Assembly (NCBI RefSeq): GCF_903643065.1
Contig: NZ_CAHJWX010000036.1
Location: forward strand, 1 to 9,601
DNA length: 9,601 nt
Direction: 5' to 3'
Source of the DNA: Sphingomonas bacterium
Lineage (GTDB): Bacteria > Pseudomonadota > Alphaproteobacteria > Sphingomonadales > Sphingomonadaceae
Part shown: piece after piece, positions 1-8,721 of the stretch
How positions within the stretch are numbered: the stretch's first letter is position 1
Layout of the letters: each line of letters begins with the position of its first letter
Notes under the pieces: generated by a model
Told to the model about the DNA's origin: nothing
What the model saw: the letters and a program-made list of their open reading frames with translations, nothing else
Database searches by the model: none
Made by a program: the position numbers and the translations under genes

Positions 1-906
1 GGCGGCGGCGGGGGTGGCGGCGCGCCGTGGGGCGGCGCCAACGCGCCCGGGCTGTGGAAGCTCGGCGTCGCGATCGTCGTGCTGCTGTGGCTGTTGTTCA
101 CCACCGTGCACGCGATCGGCCCGCAGCAGCTGGGCGTCGTCACCGATTTCGGCCGCTATGCTGGTACGCTGGAGCCCGGCTATCGGCTGACGCTGCCCGC
201 GCCGATCGCGCAGGTGACGGTGGTGGACGTCAAGTCGAACCGGCTGGAGAACTTTCCCGACGGCGGCGGCGAGAACCTGGTGCTGACGCGCGACCAGAAC
301 ATCATCGACCTGAGCTATTCCGTCCGCTGGACGGTGCAGAGCCCGCAGATGTACGTGTTCCAGATCGCCAAGCCGCGCGACACGGTACGCGCGTCGGCGG
401 AAAGCGCGATGCGCGAGGTGATCGCCAACGTCACGCTCGACGAGGCGCTGACCAATGGCCGCGCGCTGATCGAGGCGCAGGTGCAGCGGCGCATGCAGGA
501 GATCCTCGACGGCTATCGCGCCGGCGTTCATGTCCAGGGCGTCGCGCTCAAGCAGGTCGGGCCGCCGTCCGCCGTCAACGCCGCGTTCAAGGACGTCACG
601 GCCGCGCAGCAGGACGCGCAGGGCCTGCGCAACCAGGCCCAATCCTACGCGCACCAGAAGACGCTGGCCGCCGAGGGTCAGGCGGCCGAGTTCGACCGCA
701 TCTACGACCAGTACAAGCTGGCGCCCGACGTGACGCGCAAGCGGCTTTATTACGAGACGATGGAGGCGGTGCTCGCCAAGTCGGACAAGACGGTGGTGGA
801 GGCGCCGGGCGTGACGCCCTACCTGCCGCTCGATCGGATGCGCCGCGCGCCCGATGCCGATGCGTCCGTCACGGCGACCGCGCCCGCGACGGGAGGGCAG
901 CAGTGA
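1..906 (+). CDS. hflK: HflK, SPFH-family FtsH modulator (5' end outside window)
   Basis: Partial gene; 301 codons are visible and the start lies upstream. HflK forms with HflC a large inner-membrane complex that encloses and modulates the FtsH protease (family knowledge). The visible part opens with a Gly-rich stretch (residues 1-7 of the fragment) typical of the HflK N-terminus, then one membrane helix at about residues 21-39 (rich in V, L, W), then the SPFH/band-7 domain from about residue 43 with the GPQQLGVV and RLTLPAPI segments, and an Ala/Gln-rich helical C-terminal part. Frame 1 is open from the first base, so an internal GTG at 79 is not the true start because it would cut the membrane helix. 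The stop (904-906) overlaps the hflC start in a GTGA arrangement, indicating translational coupling. Well-supported identification; the only uncertainty is the missing 5' end. Confidence 0.93.
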   Translation, partial: GGGGGGGAPWGGANAPGLWKLGVAIVVLLWLLFTTVHAIGPQQLGVVTDFGRYAGTLEPGYRLTLPAPIAQVTVVDVKSNRLENFPDGGGENLVLTRDQNIIDLSYSVRWTVQSPQMYVFQIAKPRDTVRASAESAMREVIANVTLDEALTNGRALIEAQVQRRMQEILDGYRAGVHVQGVALKQVGPPSAVNAAFKDVTAAQQDAQGLRNQAQSYAHQKTLAAEGQAAEFDRIYDQYKLAPDVTRKRLYYETMEAVLAKSDKTVVEAPGVTPYLPLDRMRRAPDADASVTATAPATGGQQ

Positions 907-1781
907 ACGCGTCGCTCAAGCAGCCGCTGATCTGGGTGGCGATCGCCATCGCCGCGCTGATCCTGATCACCAAGACGGTGGCGATCGTGCCCGAATGGGA
1001 CCAGGCGGTGATCCTGCGGCTGGAGAACCCGGTCGCGACCGTCAACGAATGGCATGCGGGCGAGGTGTTCGGCCGCACGGGCGCCGGGCTGATCGTCCGC
1101 ATCCCGTTCGTCGACCGGCTGGTCTGGGTCAACAAGCGCATCCTGGACGTCGACAACGACAACCAGCAGGTGCTCTCGCGCGACCAGCTGCCGTTGCAGG
1201 TCGACGCGTTCGCGCGCTTCCGCATCGTCGATCCGCTCAAGGCGGTGACCGCGACCGGCTCGACCGGCTCGACCGAGACGGAGGTGAGCGCGGCGCTCCA
1301 GCCGTTGCTCGGCAGCTCGATCCGCGCGGAGCTGGGCAACCAGGATTTCGCGACCTTGCTCACGCCCGAGCGCGATCAGGTGATGATCGGCATCCGCACC
1401 CGGCTGCAGGTGCTGGCGCGGCAATATGGCGTCCAGATCGTCGACGTGCGGATCAAGCATGCCGACCTGCCCGCCGGCAGCCCGCTCGACAGCGCGCTCG
1501 CCCGGATGCGCACTGCGCGTCAGCAGCAGGCGATCACCATCCGCGCGCAAGGGCAGAAGGACGCGCAGATCACGCGCGCGCAGGCGGACGCCGACGCGGC
1601 GCGCATCTATGCCGCCAGCTTCAGCAAGGACCCCGATTTCTACGATTTCTACCGCGCGATGCAGTCCTACCGCTACTCGCTGGGCGGCGGCGCGGCGGCG
1701 GCACAGGGGCAGGGCGCGACCTCGATCATCCTGTCGCCCAACAACGCCTATCTGCGGCAGTTCGAGGGACGGGGCAAATAA
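903..1781 (+). CDS. hflC: HflC, SPFH-family FtsH modulator
   Basis: Encodes 292 residues, the usual HflC size. The GTG start at 903 is chosen because it overlaps the hflK stop by 4 nt, has GGGAGG (891-896) upstream, and leaves a short N-terminus followed at once by a membrane helix (about residues 9-23). The SPFH domain follows, including EWDQAVILRLENPV, a basic segment around FVDRLVWVNKRILDVD, and the near-diagnostic R-x-KHADLP segment (RIKHADLP). The C-terminal region is a charged Ala/Gln-rich helix (about residues 195-245) ending in DPDFYDFYRAMQSYRYSL, the conserved HflC tail. A small direct repeat, ACCGGCTCG twice (1254-1271), encodes TGSTGST within the domain. Together with HflK it would face the periplasm and control access of substrates to FtsH. 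In many alphaproteobacteria a DegP-like protease gene follows; here none does. Confidence 0.95.
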   Translation: MNASLKQPLIWVAIAIAALILITKTVAIVPEWDQAVILRLENPVATVNEWHAGEVFGRTGAGLIVRIPFVDRLVWVNKRILDVDNDNQQVLSRDQLPLQVDAFARFRIVDPLKAVTATGSTGSTETEVSAALQPLLGSSIRAELGNQDFATLLTPERDQVMIGIRTRLQVLARQYGVQIVDVRIKHADLPAGSPLDSALARMRTARQQQAITIRAQGQKDAQITRAQADADAARIYAASFSKDPDFYDFYRAMQSYRYSLGGGAAAAQGQGATSIILSPNNAYLRQFEGRGK

Positions 1782-1787
1782 GCGGCG

Positions 1788-1810
1788 CGCCGCTCTCTGC
1801 GGGAGCGGCG
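1788..1810 (+). terminator. Stem-loop just after hflC, possible terminator
   Basis: CGCCGCTCTC (1788-1797) pairs with GGGAGCGGCG (1801-1810) around a TGC loop; one of the ten pairs is U-G. It starts 6 nt after the hflC stop. No U-run follows, so it is not a classical intrinsic terminator. It may stabilise the 3' end of the hflKC mRNA or act as a weak terminator. Role inferred; pairing seen directly. Confidence 0.45.
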
Positions 1811-1930
1811 AGCGGCTGCGGCCAACATGCATCACTGCCGTGGAAAAACGCCGCACAGGAGCCAACACGGGTTGCGTCCATGCCGCGTCGCGGCAACATG
1901 ACGGTTCCGTTATTGCGGGAGGGCCATTCC

Positions 1931-2173
1931 ATGCGTCGTCATGCGCTTTCTGTCTTGTTCGCGGCCTCGTCGCTGGTCGCTTCTCCGGTTCTCGCGGCCG
2001 CGAACCCGGCGGCGTCGCTATCGGTCGCCCGTGCGGCGCGCGCCGGTTCGCCCGCCGGCAGGAGCAACGCGCTGGTCGGTGGCGGCACCTATGCGCTGAT
2101 CGGTTTCCTGGTCTTCGTCGGCGCCGTCGTCGGTATCGTGGAAGCGACCGACGACAAGCCATCGTCGCGCTAA
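1931..2173 (+). CDS. Small exported or membrane protein of unknown function (80 aa)
   Basis: An 80-residue protein with a clear N-terminal signal sequence: a basic MRRH start, a hydrophobic core (residues 5-17) and a plausible signal peptidase I site around SPVLA-AA (residues 18-24). A short Ala/Ser/Arg-rich segment follows, then a glycine-edged hydrophobic helix (about residues 49-70) and a charged tail EATDDKPSSR. The start is set by GGGAGGG (1917-1923), 7 nt before the ATG. This layout (signal peptide, ASLSVA-type linker, single Gly-rich helix, acidic tail) resembles short uncharacterised proteins common in sphingomonads; I know no function for them. If the signal is cleaved, the product would be a small inner-membrane protein with its linker in the periplasm. 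It lies 149 nt after hflC and is bounded by hairpins on both sides, so it is probably its own transcription unit. Confidence 0.8.
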   Translation: MRRHALSVLFAASSLVASPVLAAANPAASLSVARAARAGSPAGRSNALVGGGTYALIGFLVFVGAVVGIVEATDDKPSSR

Positions 2174-2195
2174 GCCGCGATCAAGACGAGGGTTA

Positions 2196-2229
2196 GCGCC
2201 ATCCCGGCGACACACCGCCGGGATGGCGC
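2196..2229. terminator. Perfect 14-bp hairpin, probable terminator or boundary element
   Basis: GCGCCATCCCGGCG (2196-2209) is the exact reverse complement of 2216-2229; the loop is ACACAC. It begins 22 nt after the stop of the small exported protein. There is no T-run on either side, so Rho-independent function is not certain, but a 14-bp GC-rich stem of this kind is the strongest hairpin in the first third of the window. It could also serve the minus strand, since the hydrolase remnant points toward it. Confidence 0.6.
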
Positions 2230-2343
2230 ACGTCATCGGAAGCAGCGCACCTCGCGGGAATGACGCTCGGCTTGGTCGAGCCGTCGGCCAATTCAGCCCG
2301 CCAAACCGACCCATCGTAACCGCGCAGCCGCCGCGACCGGTGG

Positions 2344-2500
2344 TCAACGCGCCAGCCAGGCCGTGACGACAACCTGTGCCCGCCGGTCTCGGCGATCTCG
2401 TGGCCGATCCCGGCACGATCGCCAGCCGCGCATCGGGCCGGACGGCGGCGAGCAGGCGGCTGCTGGCCACCGGCACCGTCGCGTCGTCGATGGCGTGGCC
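2344..2500 (-). pseudogene. Remnant C-terminus of an alpha/beta hydrolase
   Basis: On the minus strand, 2500 down to 2405 reads GHAIDDATVPVASSRLLAAV then RPDARLAIVPGS. This matches the pattern of an alpha/beta-hydrolase C-terminus: the acid residue in a G-x-x-D/DD-x-x-VP segment, an S-x-x-L helix, then P-x-A-x-L-x-x-x-xG before the catalytic His. Directly after PGS the frame is lost. Restoring a single G at about 2404 gives GSGHEIAET, which would supply the expected catalytic-His motif GSGH. A further frame change leads to a plausible ending VVVTAWLAR and a TGA at 2344-2346. Upstream on the minus strand (above 2500) no start, nucleophile elbow (G-x-S-x-G) or other hydrolase region is seen. 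I read this as a decayed 3' fragment with at least two frame changes. Family assignment is by motif recognition only. Confidence 0.5.
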
Positions 2501-2651
2501 AGCCCGCCGCGCCGGTGCAAGACCGGCCGGCGCGGCCGCTTGCGCTGGCGTGGGGCCGATGCTAGTCGCCCAGCCAGCCCGCCGGTGAGCGCGTTTCTCG
2601 CGCGCCCGGTCCTTGGGCGAACCATTTGGGCCAGGTAAGGACAAGGCATCC

Positions 2652-3221
2652 GTGGAGGCATCCAGCGGCAATATCGGCGGCGGGTTGCAGGCGAGCCTGG
2701 GCGGGCGCTACGCGATCGCGCTGTTCGAGCTGGCCGAGCAGGGCAAGTCGATCGCGGCGGTCGAGGCGAGCCTTGCCGCCGTGCGCGACGCGCTCGACCA
2801 GTCGGCTGAGTTCCGCGCGCTGACGGCGAGCCCGCTGGTCGCGCGCGGGCAGGCGGTCAAGGCGGTGCTCGCCACCGCCGACAGCCTGGGCGTCGATGCC
2901 ACCACGCGCAGCTTCCTGGGCGTGCTCGCCGAGAACCGCCGGCTGGGCGCGCTGCCCGAGATCAGCCGCGCGTTCCGCCAGCTGGCCGCGCGTCATCGCG
3001 GCGAGGCGACCGCGTCGGTCACCAGCGCCCATCCGCTCGACGAGGAACAGGTCCGCGAGCTTCGGCAACAGCTGCGCCTGCGGCTGGGCCGCGAGGTCAG
3101 CGTCGATCTGTCGGTCGATCCCGCGCTGCTCGGCGGGCTGGTGGTCCGCATCGGCTCGCAGATGATCGACTCCTCCATCCGTACCCGATTGAACGCGCTC
3201 GGCAGCGCAATGAAAGGCTGA
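2652..3221 (+). CDS. atpH: ATP synthase F1 subunit delta
   Basis: Encodes 189 residues from the GTG at 2652, close to the usual length of about 180-185. Delta (the OSCP homologue) sits on top of the alpha3-beta3 head and ties it to the peripheral stalk. The N-terminal helical domain starts at GGLQASLGGRYAIALFELAE, and the C-terminal domain carries the signature DPALLGGLVVRIGSQMIDSSIRTRLNAL (about residues 156-182, written here as a family landmark). An in-frame TTG at 2613 is possible but adds 13 residues without a good ribosome site; AAGGA (2637-2641) and AAGG (2643-2646) fit the GTG better. It is the first gene of the F1 operon; the stop lies inside a small hairpin 31 nt before atpA. Confidence 0.93.
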   Translation: MEASSGNIGGGLQASLGGRYAIALFELAEQGKSIAAVEASLAAVRDALDQSAEFRALTASPLVARGQAVKAVLATADSLGVDATTRSFLGVLAENRRLGALPEISRAFRQLAARHRGEATASVTSAHPLDEEQVRELRQQLRLRLGREVSVDLSVDPALLGGLVVRIGSQMIDSSIRTRLNALGSAMKG

Positions 3222-3236
3222 CGGCTCGCGCCGTCA
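3219..3236 (+). promoter_or_regulatory. Hairpin that includes the atpH stop codon, upstream of the atpA ribosome site
   Basis: TGACGGC (3219-3225) pairs perfectly with GCCGTCA (3230-3236) around the loop TCGC. The first three bases are the atpH stop codon. The hairpin ends 1 nt before the atpA ribosome-binding site AGGAAAGG (3238-3245). Ribosomes finishing atpH would open it, so it could couple atpA translation to atpH or protect the junction from RNases. The pairing is seen; the role is inferred. Confidence 0.4.
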
Positions 3237-3249
3237 CAGGAAAGGCTAA

Positions 3250-4782
<1,533 letters not shown>

Positions 4783-4791
4783 GTTGATGGT

Positions 4792-4823
4792 GGGTGACAG
4801 CGCCTCCGGGCGCTGCGTCACCC
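4792..4823 (+). promoter_or_regulatory. 13-bp stem-loop after atpA, alternative to the first REP-like hairpin
   Basis: GGGTGACAGCGCC (4792-4804) pairs with GGCGCT (4809-4814) and GTCACCC (4817-4823) around a TCCG loop, with only GC (4815-4816) bulged on the 3' side. It begins 9 nt after the atpA stop. Its 3' arm shares 4820-4823 with the left hairpin of the REP-like element, so the two cannot both form fully. No U-run follows. It may terminate part of the transcripts, protect the atpA 3' end, or form part of a switch between atpA and atpG; these roles are inference. Confidence 0.5.
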
Positions 4824-4911
4824 TGAACTTGTTTCAGGGTCCATGCGCGACGGCAGTCCGCGCGCCGACCCTGATGGTACGCATGGATGCTGAAACGAGT
4901 TCAGCATGACG
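4816..4911. repeat. REP-like doublet (two inverted hairpins) between atpA and atpG
   Basis: Two 32-nt arms in inverted orientation (4816-4847 and 4880-4911) match at 27 of 32 positions when one is reverse-complemented; the centre is 32 nt. Each arm is itself a hairpin with an 8-bp stem and 5-nt loop: ACCCTGAA/TTCAGGGT (4820-4827 with 4833-4840) and ATGCTGAA/TTCAGCAT (4887-4894 with 4900-4907). Of the five arm mismatches, four are two compensatory base-pair changes and one is in the loop, so each hairpin is kept. This is the architecture of a REPIN-type element. Sequences of this kind (CCCTGAACTTGTTTCAGGGT and its mate) are, to my recollection, widespread between sphingomonad genes. No transposase is nearby. 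Confidence 0.8.
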
Positions 4912-4936
4912 AGGTAGGCAGGACGGCGACCGGCAG

Positions 4937-5833
4937 ATGGCATCCCTCAAGGCCCTCAAGATCCGCATCGGCTCGGTGAAGTCGACGCAGAAGATCACCA
5001 AGGCGATGAAGATGGTCGCCGCCGCGAAGCTGCGCCGCGCGCAGGACGCGGCGGTGGCGGGGCGGCCCTATGCCGAGCGGCTGGGCGCGGTGCTCCAGTC
5101 GCTGGCGAGCCGGGTGACGGTCAGCGAGTCGTCGCCGCGGCTGCTGGCGGGGACGGGCCGCGATCAGGTCCAGCTGCTCGTCGTCGCCACGTCGGAGCGC
5201 GGGCTGGCGGGCGCGTTCAACACCAACATCGTCCGCGCGGCGCGCCGGACCGCGCAGACGCTGGAAGCGCAGGGCAAGACCGTGCGCTTCTACCTCGCCG
5301 GCAAGAAGGGCCGCGTGCTGCGCCGCTTCTACCCCGACGCGATCCTGCACGACGCCGACCTTTCCGCGATCAAGACCCCCGGCTTCGACGACGCCCGCGC
5401 GATCGCCGACGATCTGGTCCGCCGTTACGACGCCGGCGAGTTCGACGTCGCACACCTGTTCTATGCCAGGTTCGTGTCGGCGCTGGTGCAGGAGCCGACG
5501 CAGGTGCAGCTTATCCCCGTCGAATCCGCGGCACCTTCGCCAACATCGGCGTCGGCAACGTCGCAGTCGGGCGCCGACGCCGCCGTCGAGTACGAGCCCG
5601 ATGAGGAAGCGATCCTGACCGATCTCCTCCCCCGCAACCTCGCCGTCCAACTCTTCCGCGCGATGCAGGAGAACCAGGCGAGCTTCTTCGGCGCGCAGAT
5701 GAACGCGATGGACAACGCCACCCGCAACGCCGGCGACATGATCAAGCGCCTCTCCATCCAGTATAACCGCACCCGCCAGGCCGCGATCACCACCGAACTG
5801 GTGGAGATCATCTCGGGAGCGGAGGCGTTGTAG
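4937..5833 (+). CDS. atpG: ATP synthase F1 subunit gamma
   Basis: Encodes 298 residues. Gamma is the central rotor shaft that turns inside the alpha3-beta3 head and drives the binding changes. Seen: the N-terminal helix MASLKALKIRIGSVKSTQKI followed by TKAMKMVAAAKLRRAQ; the middle Rossmann-like domain with TSERGLAGAFNTNIVR; an Ala/Ser-rich insertion (about residues 196-216) followed by VEYEPDEEAIL, as in other alphaproteobacterial gamma subunits; and the C-terminal helix with AMDNATRNAGDMI and NRTRQAAITTELVEIISGAEAL (22 residues in the gene, given as a family landmark). The ATG at 4937 is the only sensible start; the nearest ribosome site, AGGA (4920-4923), is rather distant. The stop lies 4 nt before the next gene. 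Confidence 0.97.
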   Translation: MASLKALKIRIGSVKSTQKITKAMKMVAAAKLRRAQDAAVAGRPYAERLGAVLQSLASRVTVSESSPRLLAGTGRDQVQLLVVATSERGLAGAFNTNIVRAARRTAQTLEAQGKTVRFYLAGKKGRVLRRFYPDAILHDADLSAIKTPGFDDARAIADDLVRRYDAGEFDVAHLFYARFVSALVQEPTQVQLIPVESAAPSPTSASATSQSGADAAVEYEPDEEAILTDLLPRNLAVQLFRAMQENQASFFGAQMNAMDNATRNAGDMIKRLSIQYNRTRQAAITTELVEIISGAEAL

Positions 5834-6007
5834 AGCGATGCCGACCGTCGTCATGGTCGATGGCGTGCGCATCGTCATCTACCCTGACGATCACGCGCCG
5901 CCTCACTTCCACGCATGGAAGGATGGGCGCGAAGCCAAGTTTGCTATAGAGACGGGAGAACTGATTGGCGGCGCCCTTGATCGCCGATCGTTACGAAAGG
6001 TGCAGCA

Positions 6008-7851
<1,844 letters not shown>

Positions 7852-7882
7852 CGCCCGCGTGGCGATCGGTTAGGATGTTCGG

Positions 7883-8185
7883 GTGAACATCGACACCCTC
7901 TCGATCGCCCGCGACCTGAAGGCGACGGAATTGCCGGTCGAGCAGGCGGAGGCGATCGCCGCTGCGATCGGCCGTTCCGTAACGGAAGGTGCCGCCTCGA
8001 AGCTCGACCTTGAGGCTGTTCGGCTGTCGTTGAAGAGCGAGATCGATCTGTCGCGTCAGGAGACCCGTACCGAGGTCGAGAAGCTGCGAGCCGACCTTGA
8101 GAAGCTGCGTAGCAGCCTGATCACGACGGTCATCGGGTCTCAGATCGCCATCGCCGGCGTGGTTCTCGCTATCATCAAGCTGTAG
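7883..8185 (+). CDS. DUF1640/CCDC90-like coiled-coil membrane protein (100 aa)
   Basis: A 100-residue protein with the layout of the DUF1640 (CCDC90/MCUR1-like) family: an N-terminal helical part with [17 protein letters not shown], a charged coiled coil (about residues 40-77, including [14 protein letters not shown]) and one C-terminal membrane helix (about residues 80-99, [20 protein letters not shown]). The GTG start at 7883 is fixed by an in-frame TAG at 7871-7873 and by AGGA (7872-7875), 7 nt upstream. It is 31 nt after atpD and 5 nt before atpC, so it is almost certainly expressed with the ATP synthase. Eukaryotic relatives sit in the mitochondrial inner membrane and have been linked to calcium uniporter and respiratory-complex functions; bacterial members are uncharacterised. 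A role at the ATP synthase is inference from position only. Confidence 0.75.
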   Translation: MNIDTLSIARDLKATELPVEQAEAIAAAIGRSVTEGAASKLDLEAVRLSLKSEIDLSRQETRTEVEKLRADLEKLRSSLITTVIGSQIAIAGVVLAIIKL

Positions 8186-8190
8186 GTCCC

Positions 8191-8493
8191 ATGCTCCACT
8201 TCGAACTCGTCACTCCCGAGCGCCTCGTCCGCAGCGAGGACGTGTACATGGTTACCGTCCCGGGCACCGAAGGCGACTTCGGCGTGCTGGAGGGGCATGC
8301 GCCGTTCATGTCCACAGTGCGCGACGGCGCGCTGTCCGTCTACCGGACCAGCGGCGGCGCGGCGGAGACCGTGACGGTGCGCGGCGGTTTCGCCGAGGTC
8401 AGCGACCGAGGCCTGACCGTGCTCGCCGAGCAGGTCGACGCGATTGACTTGGGCGCGGCGCCCCGCCAGAGCCGGCCGGCCGACATCGCCTAG
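8191..8493 (+). CDS. atpC: ATP synthase F1 subunit epsilon, short form
   Basis: Encodes 100 residues. Epsilon binds gamma at the foot of the rotor. The N-terminal beta-sandwich is complete: [12 protein letters not shown], the hallmark [15 protein letters not shown] (residues 24-38), and [19 protein letters not shown]. After about residue 85 only a short polar tail ([13 protein letters not shown]) follows, so the two-helix C-terminal domain that gives inhibition of ATP hydrolysis in, for example, E. coli (about 138 residues) is missing. Short epsilon subunits are usual in sphingomonads, and alphaproteobacteria have other F1 inhibitors (zeta), so this is probably not damage. The start is 5 nt after the DUF1640-like gene, suggesting coupled translation. 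It ends the F1 operon. Confidence 0.94.
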   Translation: MLHFELVTPERLVRSEDVYMVTVPGTEGDFGVLEGHAPFMSTVRDGALSVYRTSGGAAETVTVRGGFAEVSDRGLTVLAEQVDAIDLGAAPRQSRPADIA

Positions 8494-8507
8494 GCGAGGT
8501 CACTCCC

Positions 8508-8664
8508 GCGCGGGAGAGCGCCCCTTCGAGGGGCCACCGAAGGAGCAACCACCCCGGAAACTCTCAGGCACCCGGGACCGCGCAGGGGCCACGGCACTCT
8601 GGAAAGCGCTCGTGCGAACGGGCCACCGAAGGGGCAACGCTCTCAGGTTCCAAGCGACAGAGGG
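8508..8664 (+). ncRNA. Tandem glycine riboswitch upstream of gcvT
   Basis: Two glycine aptamers in a row. Aptamer 1: stem P1 GCGCGG (8508-8513) with CCGCGC (8578-8583), the core GCCACCGAAGGAGCAA (8533-8548) and CTCTCAGGCACC (8561-8572). Aptamer 2: CTCT (8597-8600) closing with AGAG (8659-8662), the core GCCACCGAAGGGGCAA (8622-8637) and CTCTCAGGTTCC (8640-8651). These are the hallmark sequences of the class. It senses glycine and, in known cases, turns on glycine cleavage genes; gcvT follows 57 nt downstream. P1 of the first aptamer begins only 14 nt after the atpC stop, leaving no room for a promoter between them. Confidence 0.96.
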
Positions 8665-8688
8665 GGCGGCGATCAGGCGGGCATCCGG

Positions 8689-8711
8689 CCGGCTGCGCGC
8701 CCCTGCGCCGG
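8689..8711 (+). promoter_or_regulatory. Possible expression-platform hairpin covering the gcvT ribosome site
   Basis: CCGGC (8689-8693) can pair with GCCGG (8707-8711), whose last two bases are the first two of the gcvT ribosome site GGAG (8710-8713). Another CCGGC-like run at 8685-8689 is an alternative partner. This would fit a riboswitch acting on translation, since no U-run terminator is visible between the aptamers and gcvT. The stem is only five pairs and the loop is GC-rich, so alternative folds are likely. Confidence 0.25.
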
Positions 8712-8721
8712 AGCCTCGATC

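Larger units (their letters stand above)
2174..2651. other. 478-nt stretch without an intact gene, upstream of atpH
   Basis: This gap holds a perfect 14-bp hairpin near its left end and, on the minus strand, what appears to be the remnant 3' end of an alpha/beta-hydrolase gene (both listed separately). The rest (about 2230-2343 and 2501-2651) gives no convincing protein in any frame: the frames that stay open encode low-complexity Arg/Pro/Ala sequence typical of GC-rich non-coding DNA. The atp operon promoter should lie in the right half, but no pair of -35 and -10 boxes with acceptable spacing stands out. Confidence 0.6.

Noticed and set aside
1254..1271. Direct repeat ACCGGCTCG x2 in hflC as a variable tandem repeat
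   Set aside because: Only two copies, in frame, in a surface Gly/Ser/Thr stretch; too short to suggest phase variation.
1881..1895. TGCCGC/GCGGCA mini-hairpin upstream of the small exported protein
   Set aside because: Six pairs with a three-base loop occur easily in DNA of this GC content; no conserved riboregulator pattern is visible around it.
2231..2266. CGTCAT...ATGACG flanks as a second REP-like element
   Set aside because: Only six bases pair at the ends; the interior does not fold into a matching stem, so it is not distinguishable from chance.
2613..2651. TTG start for atpH adding 13 residues
   Set aside because: The added residues (MGEPFGPGKDKAS) do not resemble delta N-termini, and the purine-rich AAGGA and AAGG motifs are placed for the GTG at 2652.
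2344..2661. A 105-codon minus-strand open frame as a real gene
   Set aside because: Most of it is Arg/Pro-rich frame noise; only its last residues and a different frame show hydrolase-like sequence, which is better explained as a frameshifted remnant.
8444..8472. TTGACT inside atpC as a promoter for the gcv operon
   Set aside because: The -35 match is 5 of 6, but the sequence 16-18 nt downstream is GC-rich (CAGAGC region) with no -10 resemblance; kept only as a note in the riboswitch finding.
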